Assembly: GCF_003943415.1 (NCBI RefSeq)
Contig: NZ_RJPK01000001.1
Coordinates: forward strand, 124,001 to 188,000
DNA length: 64,000 nucleotides
Direction of reading: 5' to 3'
Source of the DNA: Streptococcus oralis
GTDB lineage: Bacteria; Bacillota; Bacilli; Lactobacillales; Streptococcaceae
Made by a program: the position numbers and the translations under genes. The stretch's first letter is position 1. Each line of letters opens with the position of its first letter. Below, one piece after another: positions 25,018 through 35,486 of the stretch. The notes under the pieces are model-generated. The model was not told where the DNA came from. It saw nothing but the letters and a program-made list of their open reading frames with translations, and did no database searches.

Positions 25018-26966
25018 AAATTCAAGACCTATTGAGAAAAGACGTCATGTTGCTGGATTTGCAGGCAACTGAAAAAACAGCTGTCATTGAAGAGATGATT
25101 AAAAGCCTGGTAGATCACGGTTATGTGACGGATTTTGAAACATTCAAAGAAGGAATCTTGGCGCGTGAAGCTCTAACTTCTACTGGTTTGGGTGATGGAA
25201 TCGCTATGCCTCACAGTAAAAACTCTGCTGTCAAAGAAGCGACAGTTCTCTTTGCTAAGTCAAACAAGGGTGTTGACTATGAGAGCTTGGATGGGCAACC
25301 AACAGACCTTTTCTTCATGATTGCGGCTCCAGAAGGTGCCAATGATACTCACTTAGCAGCCTTGGCAGAATTGTCTCAATACTTGATGAAAGATGGCTTT
25401 GCTGATAAACTTCGTCAAGTAACATCTGCTGACCAAGTCATCGAGCTTTTTGACCAAGTTTCAGAAAAAGCTGAGGAACCTGTCCAAGCACCTGCCAATG
25501 AATCTGGTGACTTTATCGTAGCTGTTACAGCTTGTACAACAGGTATCGCCCACACTTATATGGCCCAAGAGGCCCTTCAAAAAGTAGCTGCTGAAATGGG
25601 TGTTGGCATCAAGGTTGAGACTAATGGTGCCAGCGGTGTTGGAAATCAACTGACAGCAGAGGACATCCGTAAGGCCAAAGCTGTTATCATCGCTGCAGAC
25701 AAGGCAGTTGAGATGGATCGTTTCGATGGAAAACCATTGATCAATCGTCCAGTTGCAGACGGTATCCGTAAGACAGAAGAGTTGATTAACTTGGCTCTTT
25801 CAGGAGATGCTGAAGTTTATCGTGCTGCTAATGGGGCCAAAGCTGCAACAGCATCTAATGAAAAACAAAGCCTTGGTGGTGCCTTCTACAAACACTTGAT
25901 GAGTGGTGTATCACAAATGTTGCCATTCGTTATCGGTGGTGGTATCATGATTGCCCTTGCTTTCTTGATCGACGGAGCTTTGGGTGTTCCAAATGAAAAT
26001 CTTGGCAATCTCGGATCCTACCATGAACTAGCTTCTATGTTCATGAAAATTGGTGGCGCTGCCTTTGGCTTGATGCTCCCAGTCTTTGCAGGTTATGTAG
26101 CCTACTCTATCGCTGAAAAACCAGGTTTGGTAGCAGGTTTCGTGGCAGGTGCTATTGCCAAAGAAGGTTTTGCCTTTGGTAAAATCCCTTATGCTGCAGG
26201 TGGTGAAGCAACTTCAACTCTTGCAGGTGTCTCATCTGGTTTCCTAGGTGCCCTTGTTGGTGGATTTATCGCAGGTGCTTTAGTTCTTGCTATCAAGAAA
26301 TACGTTAAAGTTCCTCGTTCACTTGAAGGTGCTAAATCAATCCTTCTCTTGCCACTTCTTGGAACAATCTTGACAGGATTTGTTATGTTGGCTGTTAACA
26401 TTCCAATGGCAGCAATCAACACTGCTATGAATGACTTCCTAGGCGGTCTTGGAGGAGGTTCAGCTGTCCTTCTTGGTATCGTTCTTGGTGGAATGATGGC
26501 TGTTGACATGGGTGGACCAGTTAACAAAGCAGCTTATGTCTTTGGTACAGGTACGCTTGCAGCGACTGTTTCTTCAGGTGGTTCTGTAGCCATGGCAGCA
26601 GTTATGGCTGGAGGAATGGTGCCACCGCTTGCCATCTTTGTTGCAACTCTTCTCTTTAAAGATAAATTTACCAAAGAAGAACGTAACTCTGGTTTGACAA
26701 ACATCATCATGGGCTTGTCATTTATCACCGAGGGAGCAATTCCATTTGGTGCTGCTGACCCAGCTCGTGCGATCCCAAGCTTCATCCTTGGTTCTGCGGT
26801 GGCAGGCGGACTCGTTGGTCTTGCTGGTATCAAACTCATGGCGCCACACGGAGGAATCTTCGTTATCGCCCTTACTTCAAATGCCCTTCTTTACCTTGCC
26901 TTTGTCTTGGTTGGTGCAATTGTAAGTGGTGTGGTTTATGGTTACCTACGCAAACCACAAGCATAA
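25014..26966 (+). CDS. fruA: PTS fructose transporter subunit IIABC
   Basis: A 650-aa three-domain permease that imports and phosphorylates fructose at C1. The order is IIA (1-~145, active His in GIAMPHSK), IIB (~165-260, active Cys in VTACTTGIAHTYMA) and IIC (~290-650, multiple helices). It has the full domain complement and normal length. The gene is followed by a hairpin terminator whose sequence is nearly repeated 4.3 kb downstream, at the far side of the AT-rich inserted gene. Confidence 0.95.
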   Translation: MKIQDLLRKDVMLLDLQATEKTAVIEEMIKSLVDHGYVTDFETFKEGILAREALTSTGLGDGIAMPHSKNSAVKEATVLFAKSNKGVDYESLDGQPTDLFFMIAAPEGANDTHLAALAELSQYLMKDGFADKLRQVTSADQVIELFDQVSEKAEEPVQAPANESGDFIVAVTACTTGIAHTYMAQEALQKVAAEMGVGIKVETNGASGVGNQLTAEDIRKAKAVIIAADKAVEMDRFDGKPLINRPVADGIRKTEELINLALSGDAEVYRAANGAKAATASNEKQSLGGAFYKHLMSGVSQMLPFVIGGGIMIALAFLIDGALGVPNENLGNLGSYHELASMFMKIGGAAFGLMLPVFAGYVAYSIAEKPGLVAGFVAGAIAKEGFAFGKIPYAAGGEATSTLAGVSSGFLGALVGGFIAGALVLAIKKYVKVPRSLEGAKSILLLPLLGTILTGFVMLAVNIPMAAINTAMNDFLGGLGGGSAVLLGIVLGGMMAVDMGGPVNKAAYVFGTGTLAATVSSGGSVAMAAVMAGGMVPPLAIFVATLLFKDKFTKEERNSGLTNIIMGLSFITEGAIPFGAADPARAIPSFILGSAVAGGLVGLAGIKLMAPHGGIFVIALTSNALLYLAFVLVGAIVSGVVYGYLRKPQA

Positions 26967-26984
26967 AAAAGAATTCATATACCA

Positions 26985-27022
26985 AAATGACTAAACACGG
27001 AAGTGGGTGGTCATTTTTTGAT
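26985..27022 (+). repeat. fruA terminator / left copy of a 38-bp flanking repeat
   Basis: The hairpin ATGAC...GTCAT with inner CAC/GTG pairing and a T6 tail terminates fruA. The same sequence recurs at 31348-31384, identical at 32 of 38 aligned positions with one indel. The two copies bracket the AT-rich YobI-like gene. Confidence 0.75.
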
Positions 27023-27146
27023 AATGGAGTGAGGGAGACTGGACTTTAAAATGATATAGAAGTAGATCGTAGAGAATTTCATTCTTCATCTAAATAATAG
27101 AATGCTAAAGTTTGTATAAATACCATGGAGGTGAAAAGTATCTTGA

Positions 27147-27263
27147 ATGATTCTAGAGAAGAAATCAGAGAATGAAAAGTTCCGTAGTCAAAGTATTCTA
27201 AATGAAGAGTTACAAGCGACCTATGTCAGCATGGTGGAGGAGAATTTTCCCGATTCTAAATGA
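27147..27263 (+). CDS. Possible 38-codon ORF (gene remnant)
   Basis: The frame starts with ATG at 27147 and encodes a 38-aa, acidic, helical peptide (MILEKKSENEKFRSQ... ending MVEENFPDSK). A GGAGGTG motif lies about 14 nt upstream, too far for good initiation. I do not recognise it. It is most simply the leftover C-terminus of a decayed gene that once stood between fruA and ftsK. The rest of 27023-27376 shows only the next gene's promoter. Confidence 0.25.
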   Translation: MILEKKSENEKFRSQSILNEELQATYVSMVEENFPDSK

Positions 27264-27376
27264 ACCAATTTTATAGCTGATTTAGGTAGGAGACGAGGAA
27301 TAACTAAAAGCTTTATATCTAAATAAATAATTGATATAATAATAGTTAAAGAATTATTAGAGGGAGAGATAAATTA

Positions 27377-30300
27377 ATGGAAAAAGAATATCAATTTCGA
27401 GCACTTACTTCAAATAAAGATGTTGAAATAAAGCCAGTAACACTAGAAGCACTTCAGTTTGCGATTGACAAAAATTCGGAAGTAACCAACGTAGCTATTA
27501 CTGGGAATTATGGAGCGGGGAAAAGTAGTGTTGTTGAGAGCTTTGAGAGGAAATATACTGATAAAACATTCCTCCATATATCTTTAGGGCAGTATGATGA
27601 AACAATAGGTAGTGAAAAAAATGGGCTAAATAATCGTCAAATTAATACCATAGAAGGAAAGATAATCAATCAATTACTTCATCAAATTAATCCTAATCAA
27701 ATAAGAAAATCAATTTTTAAAACTCTTGATGCAGAATCGCAGATTAAACCTTTTAATATTTCGGTCTATGTAGGTTTAGTATTATTATTATCCTTATACT
27801 TACTAAATATTTCTTCATGGAATGGATTGATTCAGGATTTTTCTTGGTTATCTTGGACTACGAAACCTATTATTTCCCTTCTTATACTAGTAATTTTATT
27901 TGTTTTAATTGTATATGGATTTTATTTTTTACTGAAGCTACAAAAAGATTTTGGTTTTATCAAAAAACTATCCTTAAAAGCAGAAAAAATTGAAACTGAT
28001 ATCGAAATTTTTTCAAATGATAATTCTAAAGTATCCTATTTTGATCGATACTTAGACGATGTCCTTTATCTATTCAAGCAATCAGGAGCAGATGTTATAG
28101 TATTTGAAGATATTGAACGTTTTAATGATTCTAGAATTTTTGAAAAATTGAAGGAATTAAATATAGTTATCAATAGAAATCGAAAGGCAAATAACAAACG
28201 TAAACTAGTATTTTTCTATCTTGTAAAGGATGATTTGTTTGAATCACAAGAAAGAACTAAGTTTTTTGATTTTATTATCCCTGTAGTTCCTGTAGTAACT
28301 GCTTCTAATTCCCATGACATATTAAAAAAATTGCTAACAGAAATGTGGGAATACGATAGTTTAGATAAAACTTTTTTATTTAATATTTCTTTGTATCTCG
28401 ATGATATGAGATTAATTAATAATATTTGTAATGAGTATCTTACTTATAAAGACACATTAAATACTTTAAAGCTAGATTATGAAAAACTATTTGCAATGGT
28501 AGTCTATAAAAATATTTTCCCTAAAGATTTTTCACTCTTACAAAGAAATCAAGGATATTTATATGAATTGTTGAACTCAAAAGAAACAGCATTAAAAAAT
28601 CTTAGAGAGGAGTTAAATAATAAGAAGAATGCTTTGGAGAGAAAGATAGAGAATGCTGAGGAAGAACATTTAAACGATGAAGTTGAATTATATGGAACTG
28701 TCTTAAAAATACCATCTGGAAGAAAAATAATTAAAGTAAATGGAAAATTTGAAAAAGATTTTTCAACACGTTATGATTACATAAAAGAGTTAATTGCAGG
28801 AGATAGTGAAATTTATTCCTTTGATAGTTATCATGATGCAGAGTATAATCAATATAAGCGAAATGAGGATATTGATTCTTTATTTCCTAGTAGGAATACT
28901 CCAGAATTTCAAGAGCGTTTAAAGAATACTAAAAATAAAAAAATAATAGAAAAATTAAAAGAAGAGATTAAGAAAATAAACGATGAGCTTGGGAAACTAG
29001 ATAGTTATAGATTATCAGATGTTTACCAATATGCTACAGATATTGATGATTTTAAAAGTGACTTTGCAAAAGAAATAAGAAAGAATCCTCAATTCTCAAT
29101 AATTTCTTTCCTAATTAGAAATGCTTATATTGATGAGAGCTATCAAGATTATTTGAATCATTTCTATGAAAATACTATAACGGTAGAAGAAAAAGAATAT
29201 TTAAGAAATGTAATTTCTGGCAGACAGAATAAACATAATATTTCTCTAAAAAATTTTGATGAAATCTTTAATTATTTAGAATTAAAAAATTATAAAAGTA
29301 GTAATGTGTTAAATTATGATTTATTTAGATTTCTGTTATATTCAAATGAACATAATGAGAAGTTGAAATTAATCTTTTACCAAGATAATATTTTGGAATT
29401 TTTACTGGACTTTTATAACGAATTATTTAGATTAAATGTTGAAAATAAATCGTTTTTCTCAGAGCGTGATATAAGGGTATTTTTGAGAAAATGGCTACAT
29501 CATAACTCGGATCTCTTCAACGAATATATTAACCAAGAACATAGCGATTTTATTTACGTTGATAAAAGAAAATTGATATTATCTTTAATGAATTTAGTTG
29601 ATTTGAGTGATTGTACAAAAGAAACAAAAGGACAGATTTCTAAATATCTAGAGATGACACAAGAGGTTTTTCTTAATATTTTTCATGATAATTATTGTGA
29701 TTTTGAAAAGTTTAATTTCAATTTATCGGCTATAAATTTTAAAATTAAGGAATTTCATTATGTGAGTTCAGGATATGAGGAAAATGTGCTGAATTATATT
29801 TATAAGAACGGCTTATACGATATTTGCAAATCTAATGTACTCTTTTTCATGGAACAGTATTCTGATATGAGTACAAAAATATATGATGTAAAACATAAAA
29901 ATTATGAAATCATGGCTAGTCAAAACGGATTAAAACCTTTACTAGATTATTGTCAATCTTCTGATGAAGAATTCCTAAAGTATATTTTAATGTATGTTAC
30001 TTTATCAGAGGGAGAGATGCGTGATAAACCTGAGTATATTGAACAGTTTCTAAATAACGATGTTGTATTTAATCATCAAGTACCTCAGGAAAAGTTAGAA
30101 AATGATGAATCTGAAAAGCTAGGTAATGATGAAAATATCAAGAAAGTTACATTAGCAGAAGAGATTATCTCTAGTATTCCAGATTTTTATATCACTTATA
30201 CTCGAGAAAAATTCAATAAGCTAAATATTGAAAATCAGAAAGAGTTAGTAAAAAGTTTTGTTCAGACTAAAAAAGCAGAAGTGAATACTGAAATTGTTTT

Positions 30301-31336
30301 AGACTATTTTATTCAAAATAATGAAGTTGATAATTTTTTGATTGATTTTATTAATCTGAATCCTAATTTTGAGTTAGATAAAGAAATTTACTCAAAATTG
30401 AATAAAGACTTACAAGATAATTTTAATGAAAATATTATTAGTTCTTCAACGTTAAATGATAATATTCGAAAAAGAATACTTAGTCAGCTTGGACTCTATT
30501 TTAAAAGAATTGATAATACTGATATTGATGACAAAGATTTATTGAATTTAATAGTTAATAATCGTATTGAATTCAATAAAGAAAATCTTGAGTTTATTCG
30601 TAAAAGACAGTTGGTACACCTAGAAGAATTTATATTTATAAATATAGAAGATTATTTAAATGCTACTAATGTTGTTCGAAATGATAAGGAAATGAGAGGA
30701 GCGTTAAATAAACCTGACATAGATGAAAAATATGTAGTTGAATTATTAGTATTGCTTTTAGATGATAAATTTGATGAGTATGACTTTGACAATTTAATAA
30801 ATCAAAATAGCTATGATTCGTTAGATGTGACGCTCCAAAATAAAATACAAAAAATAGTTAAAAAATATATAAGACAATTTATAGCATTAGATGAAAATGA
30901 AATTAGCGTTCCATTGTATAAATCTATCCTAAATGCGAATGATGTTTTACTTGAACATAAGAAAGAACTTTTTGAAAAATTAATTTCTGATTCGGGAAGT
31001 CAAATAGAAGTAGATAAGCTTACTTTGCTAGGTGCTTATTTAGAATTATTGGAACTATCTGATATAATGAAATTTTTGAAGGAAGAAATTGCCAAAGATA
31101 TCTATGATGAATGGAAAGTTGCCTTTGACAAATTAAATCAAAATGAAGGTAATGGTGGAAATGGTAATCAGGAAGCGAAAGTATCGTATTCTGAATTTAA
31201 CGAAAAACTTCTTGACTACTTAAAGAAAAGGAAGTTGATTTCTAATAAATCAAAACATGAAAATTCTGTATTAAAGCTCTATGGATTTAGAAAGAAGCAG
31301 ATTGAATATAGTGATGAAGCAGAAGAAAAGCAATAG
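27377..31336 (+). CDS. YobI/KAP-like membrane P-loop NTPase, 1319 aa
   Basis: A large single gene with an N-terminal NTPase domain: Walker A GNYGAGKSS (43-51), two predicted membrane helices (about 127-145 and 164-186), then Walker B VIVFEDIERF (240-249). Paired helices between Walker A and B are the hallmark of KAP-type NTPases; the closest group I know is YobI of Bacillus. Residues beyond ~400 contain coiled coils (about 405-440 and 510-535) and a ~750-residue helical, Asn/Asp/Lys-rich region without recognisable domain. The gene is strikingly AT-rich. It has its own extended -10 (27332-27340, TGATATAAT) and an AGGGAGAG site. It is flanked by near-duplicate terminators, as expected of acquired DNA. 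The KAP family includes F-plasmid PifA (phage T7 exclusion), so phage defence is a reasonable guess but unproven. Confidence 0.75.
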   Translation: MEKEYQFRALTSNKDVEIKPVTLEALQFAIDKNSEVTNVAITGNYGAGKSSVVESFERKYTDKTFLHISLGQYDETIGSEKNGLNNRQINTIEGKIINQLLHQINPNQIRKSIFKTLDAESQIKPFNISVYVGLVLLLSLYLLNISSWNGLIQDFSWLSWTTKPIISLLILVILFVLIVYGFYFLLKLQKDFGFIKKLSLKAEKIETDIEIFSNDNSKVSYFDRYLDDVLYLFKQSGADVIVFEDIERFNDSRIFEKLKELNIVINRNRKANNKRKLVFFYLVKDDLFESQERTKFFDFIIPVVPVVTASNSHDILKKLLTEMWEYDSLDKTFLFNISLYLDDMRLINNICNEYLTYKDTLNTLKLDYEKLFAMVVYKNIFPKDFSLLQRNQGYLYELLNSKETALKNLREELNNKKNALERKIENAEEEHLNDEVELYGTVLKIPSGRKIIKVNGKFEKDFSTRYDYIKELIAGDSEIYSFDSYHDAEYNQYKRNEDIDSLFPSRNTPEFQERLKNTKNKKIIEKLKEEIKKINDELGKLDSYRLSDVYQYATDIDDFKSDFAKEIRKNPQFSIISFLIRNAYIDESYQDYLNHFYENTITVEEKEYLRNVISGRQNKHNISLKNFDEIFNYLELKNYKSSNVLNYDLFRFLLYSNEHNEKLKLIFYQDNILEFLLDFYNELFRLNVENKSFFSERDIRVFLRKWLHHNSDLFNEYINQEHSDFIYVDKRKLILSLMNLVDLSDCTKETKGQISKYLEMTQEVFLNIFHDNYCDFEKFNFNLSAINFKIKEFHYVSSGYEENVLNYIYKNGLYDICKSNVLFFMEQYSDMSTKIYDVKHKNYEIMASQNGLKPLLDYCQSSDEEFLKYILMYVTLSEGEMRDKPEYIEQFLNNDVVFNHQVPQEKLENDESEKLGNDENIKKVTLAEEIISSIPDFYITYTREKFNKLNIENQKELVKSFVQTKKAEVNTEIVLDYFIQNNEVDNFLIDFINLNPNFELDKEIYSKLNKDLQDNFNENIISSSTLNDNIRKRILSQLGLYFKRIDNTDIDDKDLLNLIVNNRIEFNKENLEFIRKRQLVHLEEFIFINIEDYLNATNVVRNDKEMRGALNKPDIDEKYVVELLVLLLDDKFDEYDFDNLINQNSYDSLDVTLQNKIQKIVKKYIRQFIALDENEISVPLYKSILNANDVLLEHKKELFEKLISDSGSQIEVDKLTLLGAYLELLELSDIMKFLKEEIAKDIYDEWKVAFDKLNQNEGNGGNGNQEAKVSYSEFNEKLLDYLKKRKLISNKSKHENSVLKLYGFRKKQIEYSDEAEEKQ

Positions 31337-31347
31337 TTATCACATTC

Positions 31348-31384
31348 AAATGACTGAACACAAAAGTGGGCAGTCTTTTTTGAT
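31348..31384 (+). repeat. Terminator / right copy of the flanking repeat
   Basis: The hairpin GACT...AGTC with inner CAC/GTG pairing and T6 follows the YobI-like gene. It is the second copy of the repeat found at 26985-27022. Confidence 0.75.
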
Positions 31385-31406
31385 TTCTCTAGAAGTTTCT
31401 GAAATA

Positions 31407-31415
31407 TGATATAAT
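31407..31415 (+). promoter_or_regulatory. Extended -10 giving leaderless ftsK mRNA
   Basis: TGATATAAT (31407-31415) is followed by six bases (agaaga) and the ATG at 31422, with no Shine-Dalgarno in between. This is the same geometry as at rlmB and pgdA. No good -35 is seen. Confidence 0.6.
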
Positions 31416-31421
31416 AGAAGA

Positions 31422-33728
31422 ATGGCAAACAAGAATACTACAAAAACAAGACGGAGACCGTCTAAAGCAGAACTCGAAAGAAAACAGGCTATCCAGAGGA
31501 TGCTGATTTCCTTAGGGATTGCCTTATTGTTGATTATTGCAGCCCTCAAGCTTGGTGCGGCGGGTATCACCCTTTACAATCTCATTCGACTGGTGGTTGG
31601 AAGTTTGGCCTATGTGGCCATCGGTGCCCTCCTCATTTATCTCTTTCTATTTAAATGGATACGTAAGCAAGAAGGACTTCTGTCAGGATTTCTCTGTATC
31701 TTCGCTGGCTTACTCTTAATTTTTGAGGCCTATCTTGTCTGGAAATTTGGCTTGGAGCAGGCAGTTCTAAAAGGGACTTTGTCTCAAGTTATGACGGACC
31801 TGACTGGTATCCGGGTGACTAGCTTTGCTGGTGGAGGCCTGCTAGGTGTCGGACTTTATATCCCCATTGCCTTTCTTTTCTCAAATATCGGATCGTACTT
31901 TATTGGAGTTCTCTTGATTCTAGTTGGGGCACTCTTGGTCAGTCCTTGGTCTATTTATGACGTTGCAGCCTTTATTGGAGCTCAGTTTAGATCCTTCATG
32001 GAAAAACAGGAACAGAGAAAACAGGAACGCTTCATCAAGAGAGAAGAAGAAAAGGCTCGCCAAGAAGCTGAAGAAGCAGCCAGAATTCAGAGAGAACAAG
32101 AAGAAAAGGATACCCTACCGCTTCCTCCTGTAGATCCTGAAACTGGAGAAATCTTATCTGAAGTACCAGACTACGATTTCCCCCCAATTCCTGAAAAAGA
32201 ATGGAGTGAACCGGAGATCATCCTCCCTCAAGCTGACGTTGAAGTTCCAGATGAGGAAGAAGACTTTGAGGATGAAGAGGTGCAGGTTGATTTTTCTGCC
32301 AAGGAAGCCCTCGAATACAAGCTACCAAGCTTGCAACTCTTTGCGCCAGATAAACCCAAAGATCAGTCCAAGGAAAAGAAGATTGTTCGAGAAAATATCA
32401 AAATCTTAGAAGAAACCTTTGCTAGCTTTGGTATCAAGGTAACGGTGGAACGAGCTGAAATCGGCCCATCTGTTACCAAGTATGAAGTCAAGCCAGCAGT
32501 CGGTGTACGGGTTAACCGCATTTCCAATCTGGCAGACGACTTAGCGCTTGCTCTAGCGGCCAAGGATGTTCGGATTGAGGCTCCGATCCCTGGTAAATCT
32601 TTAGTCGGGATTGAGGTTCCTAACTCTGAAATTGCGACCGTTTCTTTCCGTGAGCTCTGGGAACAGTCTCAGACTAAACCAGAAAATCTCCTCGAAATTC
32701 CTCTGGGGAAGGCAGTTAATGGAACTGCTCGTACCTTTGACCTTTCCAAGATGCCTCACCTACTGGTTGCAGGTTCGACGGGATCCGGGAAGTCAGTCGC
32801 AGTTAACGGTATTATCGCTAGCATTCTGATGAAAGCAAGACCAGACCAGGTCAAGTTTATGATGGTGGATCCAAAGATGGTTGAGCTATCGGTTTACAAC
32901 GATATTCCTCATCTCTTGATCCCAGTTGTGACCAATCCACGCAAGGCTAGCAAGGCTCTCCAAAAGGTCGTGGATGAGATGGAAAACCGTTATGAACTCT
33001 TCGCTAAGGTTGGAGTGCGAAATATAGCTGGTTACAATGCCAAGGTTGAAGAATTCAATGCCCAGTCTGAGTACAAACAAGTACCCCTGCCTTTGATTGT
33101 TGTTATTGTGGACGAGTTGGCTGACCTTATGATGGTGGCTAGCAAGGAAGTAGAAGATGCCATCATCCGTCTCGGACAGAAGGCGCGTGCTGCAGGGATT
33201 CACATGATTCTTGCAACGCAGCGGCCATCGGTTGATGTTATCTCTGGTCTTATCAAGGCCAATGTCCCGTCTCGTGTGGCTTTTGCAGTTTCTTCAGGTA
33301 CAGATTCACGAACCATCTTGGATGAAAATGGCGCTGAAAAACTGCTTGGTCGAGGAGACATGCTCTTTAAACCAATTGATGAAAATCACCCAGTCCGTCT
33401 GCAAGGGTCCTTTATCTCGGATGATGATGTTGAACGTATCGTAAACTTCATCAAGGCTCAGGCTGATGCGGACTATGATGATAACTTTGACCCAGGAGAT
33501 GTTCCTGAAAATGAAGGAGATGTCTCTGATGGTGAAGCTGGCGGCGATCCGCTCTTTGAGGAAGCCAAGGCTCTGGTTATCGAGACACAGAAAGCCAGTG
33601 CTTCTATGATTCAGCGTCGTTTGTCTGTTGGATTTAACCGTGCGACCCGCCTTATGGAAGAACTTGAGATGGCAGGTGTCATTGGTCCAGCTGAGGGAAC
33701 CAAACCACGAAAAGTATTGCAACAATAA
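31422..33728 (+). CDS. ftsK: DNA translocase FtsK/SpoIIIE
   Basis: A 768-aa hexameric motor that pumps chromosome ends through the closing septum. Four membrane helices occupy about residues 25-175. A charged, Pro/Glu-rich linker follows. The RecA-like motor has Walker A GSTGSGKS (451-458) and Walker [12 protein letters not shown]. The C-terminal gamma winged helix, which reads polar DNA motifs, is seen as [24 protein letters not shown]. The length is normal for streptococci. The gene appears to be translated from a leaderless transcript. Confidence 0.94.
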   Translation: MANKNTTKTRRRPSKAELERKQAIQRMLISLGIALLLIIAALKLGAAGITLYNLIRLVVGSLAYVAIGALLIYLFLFKWIRKQEGLLSGFLCIFAGLLLIFEAYLVWKFGLEQAVLKGTLSQVMTDLTGIRVTSFAGGGLLGVGLYIPIAFLFSNIGSYFIGVLLILVGALLVSPWSIYDVAAFIGAQFRSFMEKQEQRKQERFIKREEEKARQEAEEAARIQREQEEKDTLPLPPVDPETGEILSEVPDYDFPPIPEKEWSEPEIILPQADVEVPDEEEDFEDEEVQVDFSAKEALEYKLPSLQLFAPDKPKDQSKEKKIVRENIKILEETFASFGIKVTVERAEIGPSVTKYEVKPAVGVRVNRISNLADDLALALAAKDVRIEAPIPGKSLVGIEVPNSEIATVSFRELWEQSQTKPENLLEIPLGKAVNGTARTFDLSKMPHLLVAGSTGSGKSVAVNGIIASILMKARPDQVKFMMVDPKMVELSVYNDIPHLLIPVVTNPRKASKALQKVVDEMENRYELFAKVGVRNIAGYNAKVEEFNAQSEYKQVPLPLIVVIVDELADLMMVASKEVEDAIIRLGQKARAAGIHMILATQRPSVDVISGLIKANVPSRVAFAVSSGTDSRTILDENGAEKLLGRGDMLFKPIDENHPVRLQGSFISDDDVERIVNFIKAQADADYDDNFDPGDVPENEGDVSDGEAGGDPLFEEAKALVIETQKASASMIQRRLSVGFNRATRLMEELEMAGVIGPAEGTKPRKVLQQ

Positions 33729-33765
33729 AAAAATAGCTTCTTTCCAAGTTTGGAAGGAAGCTATT
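33728..33765. terminator. Bidirectional terminator between ftsK and the DUF6556-like gene
   Basis: A long stem (AAAATAGCTTC, TTCC / GGAA, GAAGCTATTTT) lies between convergent genes. Confidence 0.9.
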
Positions 33766-33772
33766 TTAGTGA

Positions 33773-34198
33773 CTACTGGTTCGTTTTATTTTCTGAACTC
33801 GTCGTATTTGACTGTGTACCGCTATCGCTTGTTTCTTTATTTGTAGCAGGTGTAGAAGAGTCCTGAGTTGTTGTTTTCTGCTCTTCTTTTTTCTCCTCTT
33901 TCTTGTTGGATTGAGAAGTTTCTTCTTGTGGGGTATTTTCTTTAGTAGAAGTGTTGTCCTTGTTAGGTGTAGTATTTTCCTGAGGGGATTCCTTTTGAAT
34001 TTCCTTGACAACAGTTGTTTGGGTTGTCGTTGGTTCTTTTTTGTTGTTTTTGTTATTATCCATGGCGTTCATGATGGTGATAGTAGCGGTGATTAGGCCA
34101 AGGATACTACCGATGGTAGCAATCGTTTTTTGAAAGACAGTAAATCCCTTTTTGATGTGTTCTGTTTTTGGTTTTGAAGTTCTACGATAGTTAGACAT
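33773..34198 (-). CDS. DUF6556-like single-pass membrane protein with low-complexity tail
   Basis: A 141-aa protein with a basic N-terminus, one membrane helix (about residues 25-47: TVFQKTIATIGSILGLITATITIMNA by eye) and a ~90-residue Thr/Glu/Lys/Asn/Ser-rich tail that is probably extracytoplasmic and disordered. No catalytic motif or sorting signal is seen. It matches my memory of a streptococcal family of unknown function. The ATG at 34198 follows AAAGGAGAG. Confidence 0.7.
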   Translation of the reverse strand: MSNYRRTSKPKTEHIKKGFTVFQKTIATIGSILGLITATITIMNAMDNNKNNKKEPTTTQTTVVKEIQKESPQENTTPNKDNTSTKENTPQEETSQSNKKEEKKEEQKTTTQDSSTPATNKETSDSGTQSNTTSSENKTNQ

Positions 34199-34335
34199 GA
34201 TACTCTCCTTTGATTATGATTTATTATACCTCATTTCTTTAAAAAAATCTTAAAAAAAGAGAAACCTCCCTTTCTTGTCGCAGGTCTCTTTTCGTGATAC
34301 AATAGAAGGAGTGATTTTAGAAAGCGTGAGAATAC

Positions 34336-35478
34336 ATGATCTACTTTGATAATTCGGCGACAACTAAGCCTTATCCTGAAGCTCTAGAGACCTATATGCA
34401 GGTCGCTTCAAAAATTGTAGGAAATCCGTCTAGTCTCCATCGTTTGGGAGACCAGGCAACACGAATTTTAGATGCTTCCCGGCAGCAAATTGCAGATTTG
34501 ATTGGGAAGAAAAGTGATGAAATCTTCTTTACATCTGGTGGAACAGAAGGGGATAACTGGGTCATCAAGGGTGTAGCCTTTGAAAAAGCCCAGTTTGGCA
34601 AGCACATCATCGTATCAGCTATTGAGCATCCAGCAGTCAAGGAGTCAGCACTCTGGCTGAAAAGTCAAGGTTTTGAGGTGGATATTGCCCCAGTTGATGA
34701 GAAAGGATTTGTAGATGTCAAGGCTCTAGCAAGTTTGATTCGACCTGATACGACCCTCATTTCCATCATGGCAGTTAACAATGAAATCGGCTCTATCCAA
34801 CCTATTGAAGCTATTTCAGAACTTTTAGCTGATAAACCAACCATTTCCTTCCACGTGGATGCGGTTCAGGCACTTGCCAAGATTCCGACTGAAAAGTATC
34901 TGACAGATCGAGTGGATTTTGCAACCTTCTCAAGTCATAAGTTTCATGGTGTCAGAGGTGTTGGCTTTGTCTATATCAAGTCTGGTAAGAAAATCACGCC
35001 TCTTTTAACAGGTGGTGGTCAAGAGCGCGATTATCGCTCGACAACTGAAAATGTGGCAGGGATTGCAGCGACAGCCAAAGCTCTCCGATTGGCTATGGAA
35101 AAGCTAGACCTGTTTATATCTAAGACAAGCCAGATGAAGGCAGTCATTCGCCAAGCCCTTCTGGACTATTCAGATATTTTCGTCTTTTCAGATGAGGAAG
35201 ACTTTGCCCCTCATATCCTGACTTTTGGGATTAAGGGTGTTCGTGGAGAAGTCATCGTCCATGCCTTTGAAGACTATGATATTTTCATTTCCACAACCTC
35301 TGCTTGTTCATCCAAGGCTGGGAAACCTGCGGGTACCTTGATTGTCATGGGAGTGGACAAAGATAAGGCCCAGTCAGCTGTGCGTTTAAGCCTAGACCTT
35401 GAAAATGATATGAGTCAGGTTGAGCAGTTCTTGACCAAGCTAAAATTAATTTACAATCAAACTAGAAAAGTAAGATAG
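34336..35478 (+). CDS. Cysteine desulfurase (NifS/IscS-like)
   Basis: A 380-aa PLP-dependent enzyme releasing sulfur from cysteine as a persulfide. The PLP lysine is in [19 protein letters not shown]-stacking His/Asp in [11 protein letters not shown], and the catalytic cysteine in [11 protein letters not shown]. Its placement nine bases before thiI points to sulfur delivery for tRNA 4-thiouridine rather than general Fe-S assembly. The ribosome binding site is weak. An extended -10 (TGATACAAT) lies about 30 bp upstream. Confidence 0.9.
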   Translation: MIYFDNSATTKPYPEALETYMQVASKIVGNPSSLHRLGDQATRILDASRQQIADLIGKKSDEIFFTSGGTEGDNWVIKGVAFEKAQFGKHIIVSAIEHPAVKESALWLKSQGFEVDIAPVDEKGFVDVKALASLIRPDTTLISIMAVNNEIGSIQPIEAISELLADKPTISFHVDAVQALAKIPTEKYLTDRVDFATFSSHKFHGVRGVGFVYIKSGKKITPLLTGGGQERDYRSTTENVAGIAATAKALRLAMEKLDLFISKTSQMKAVIRQALLDYSDIFVFSDEEDFAPHILTFGIKGVRGEVIVHAFEDYDIFISTTSACSSKAGKPAGTLIVMGVDKDKAQSAVRLSLDLENDMSQVEQFLTKLKLIYNQTRKVR

Positions 35479-35486
35479 GAGCATTC

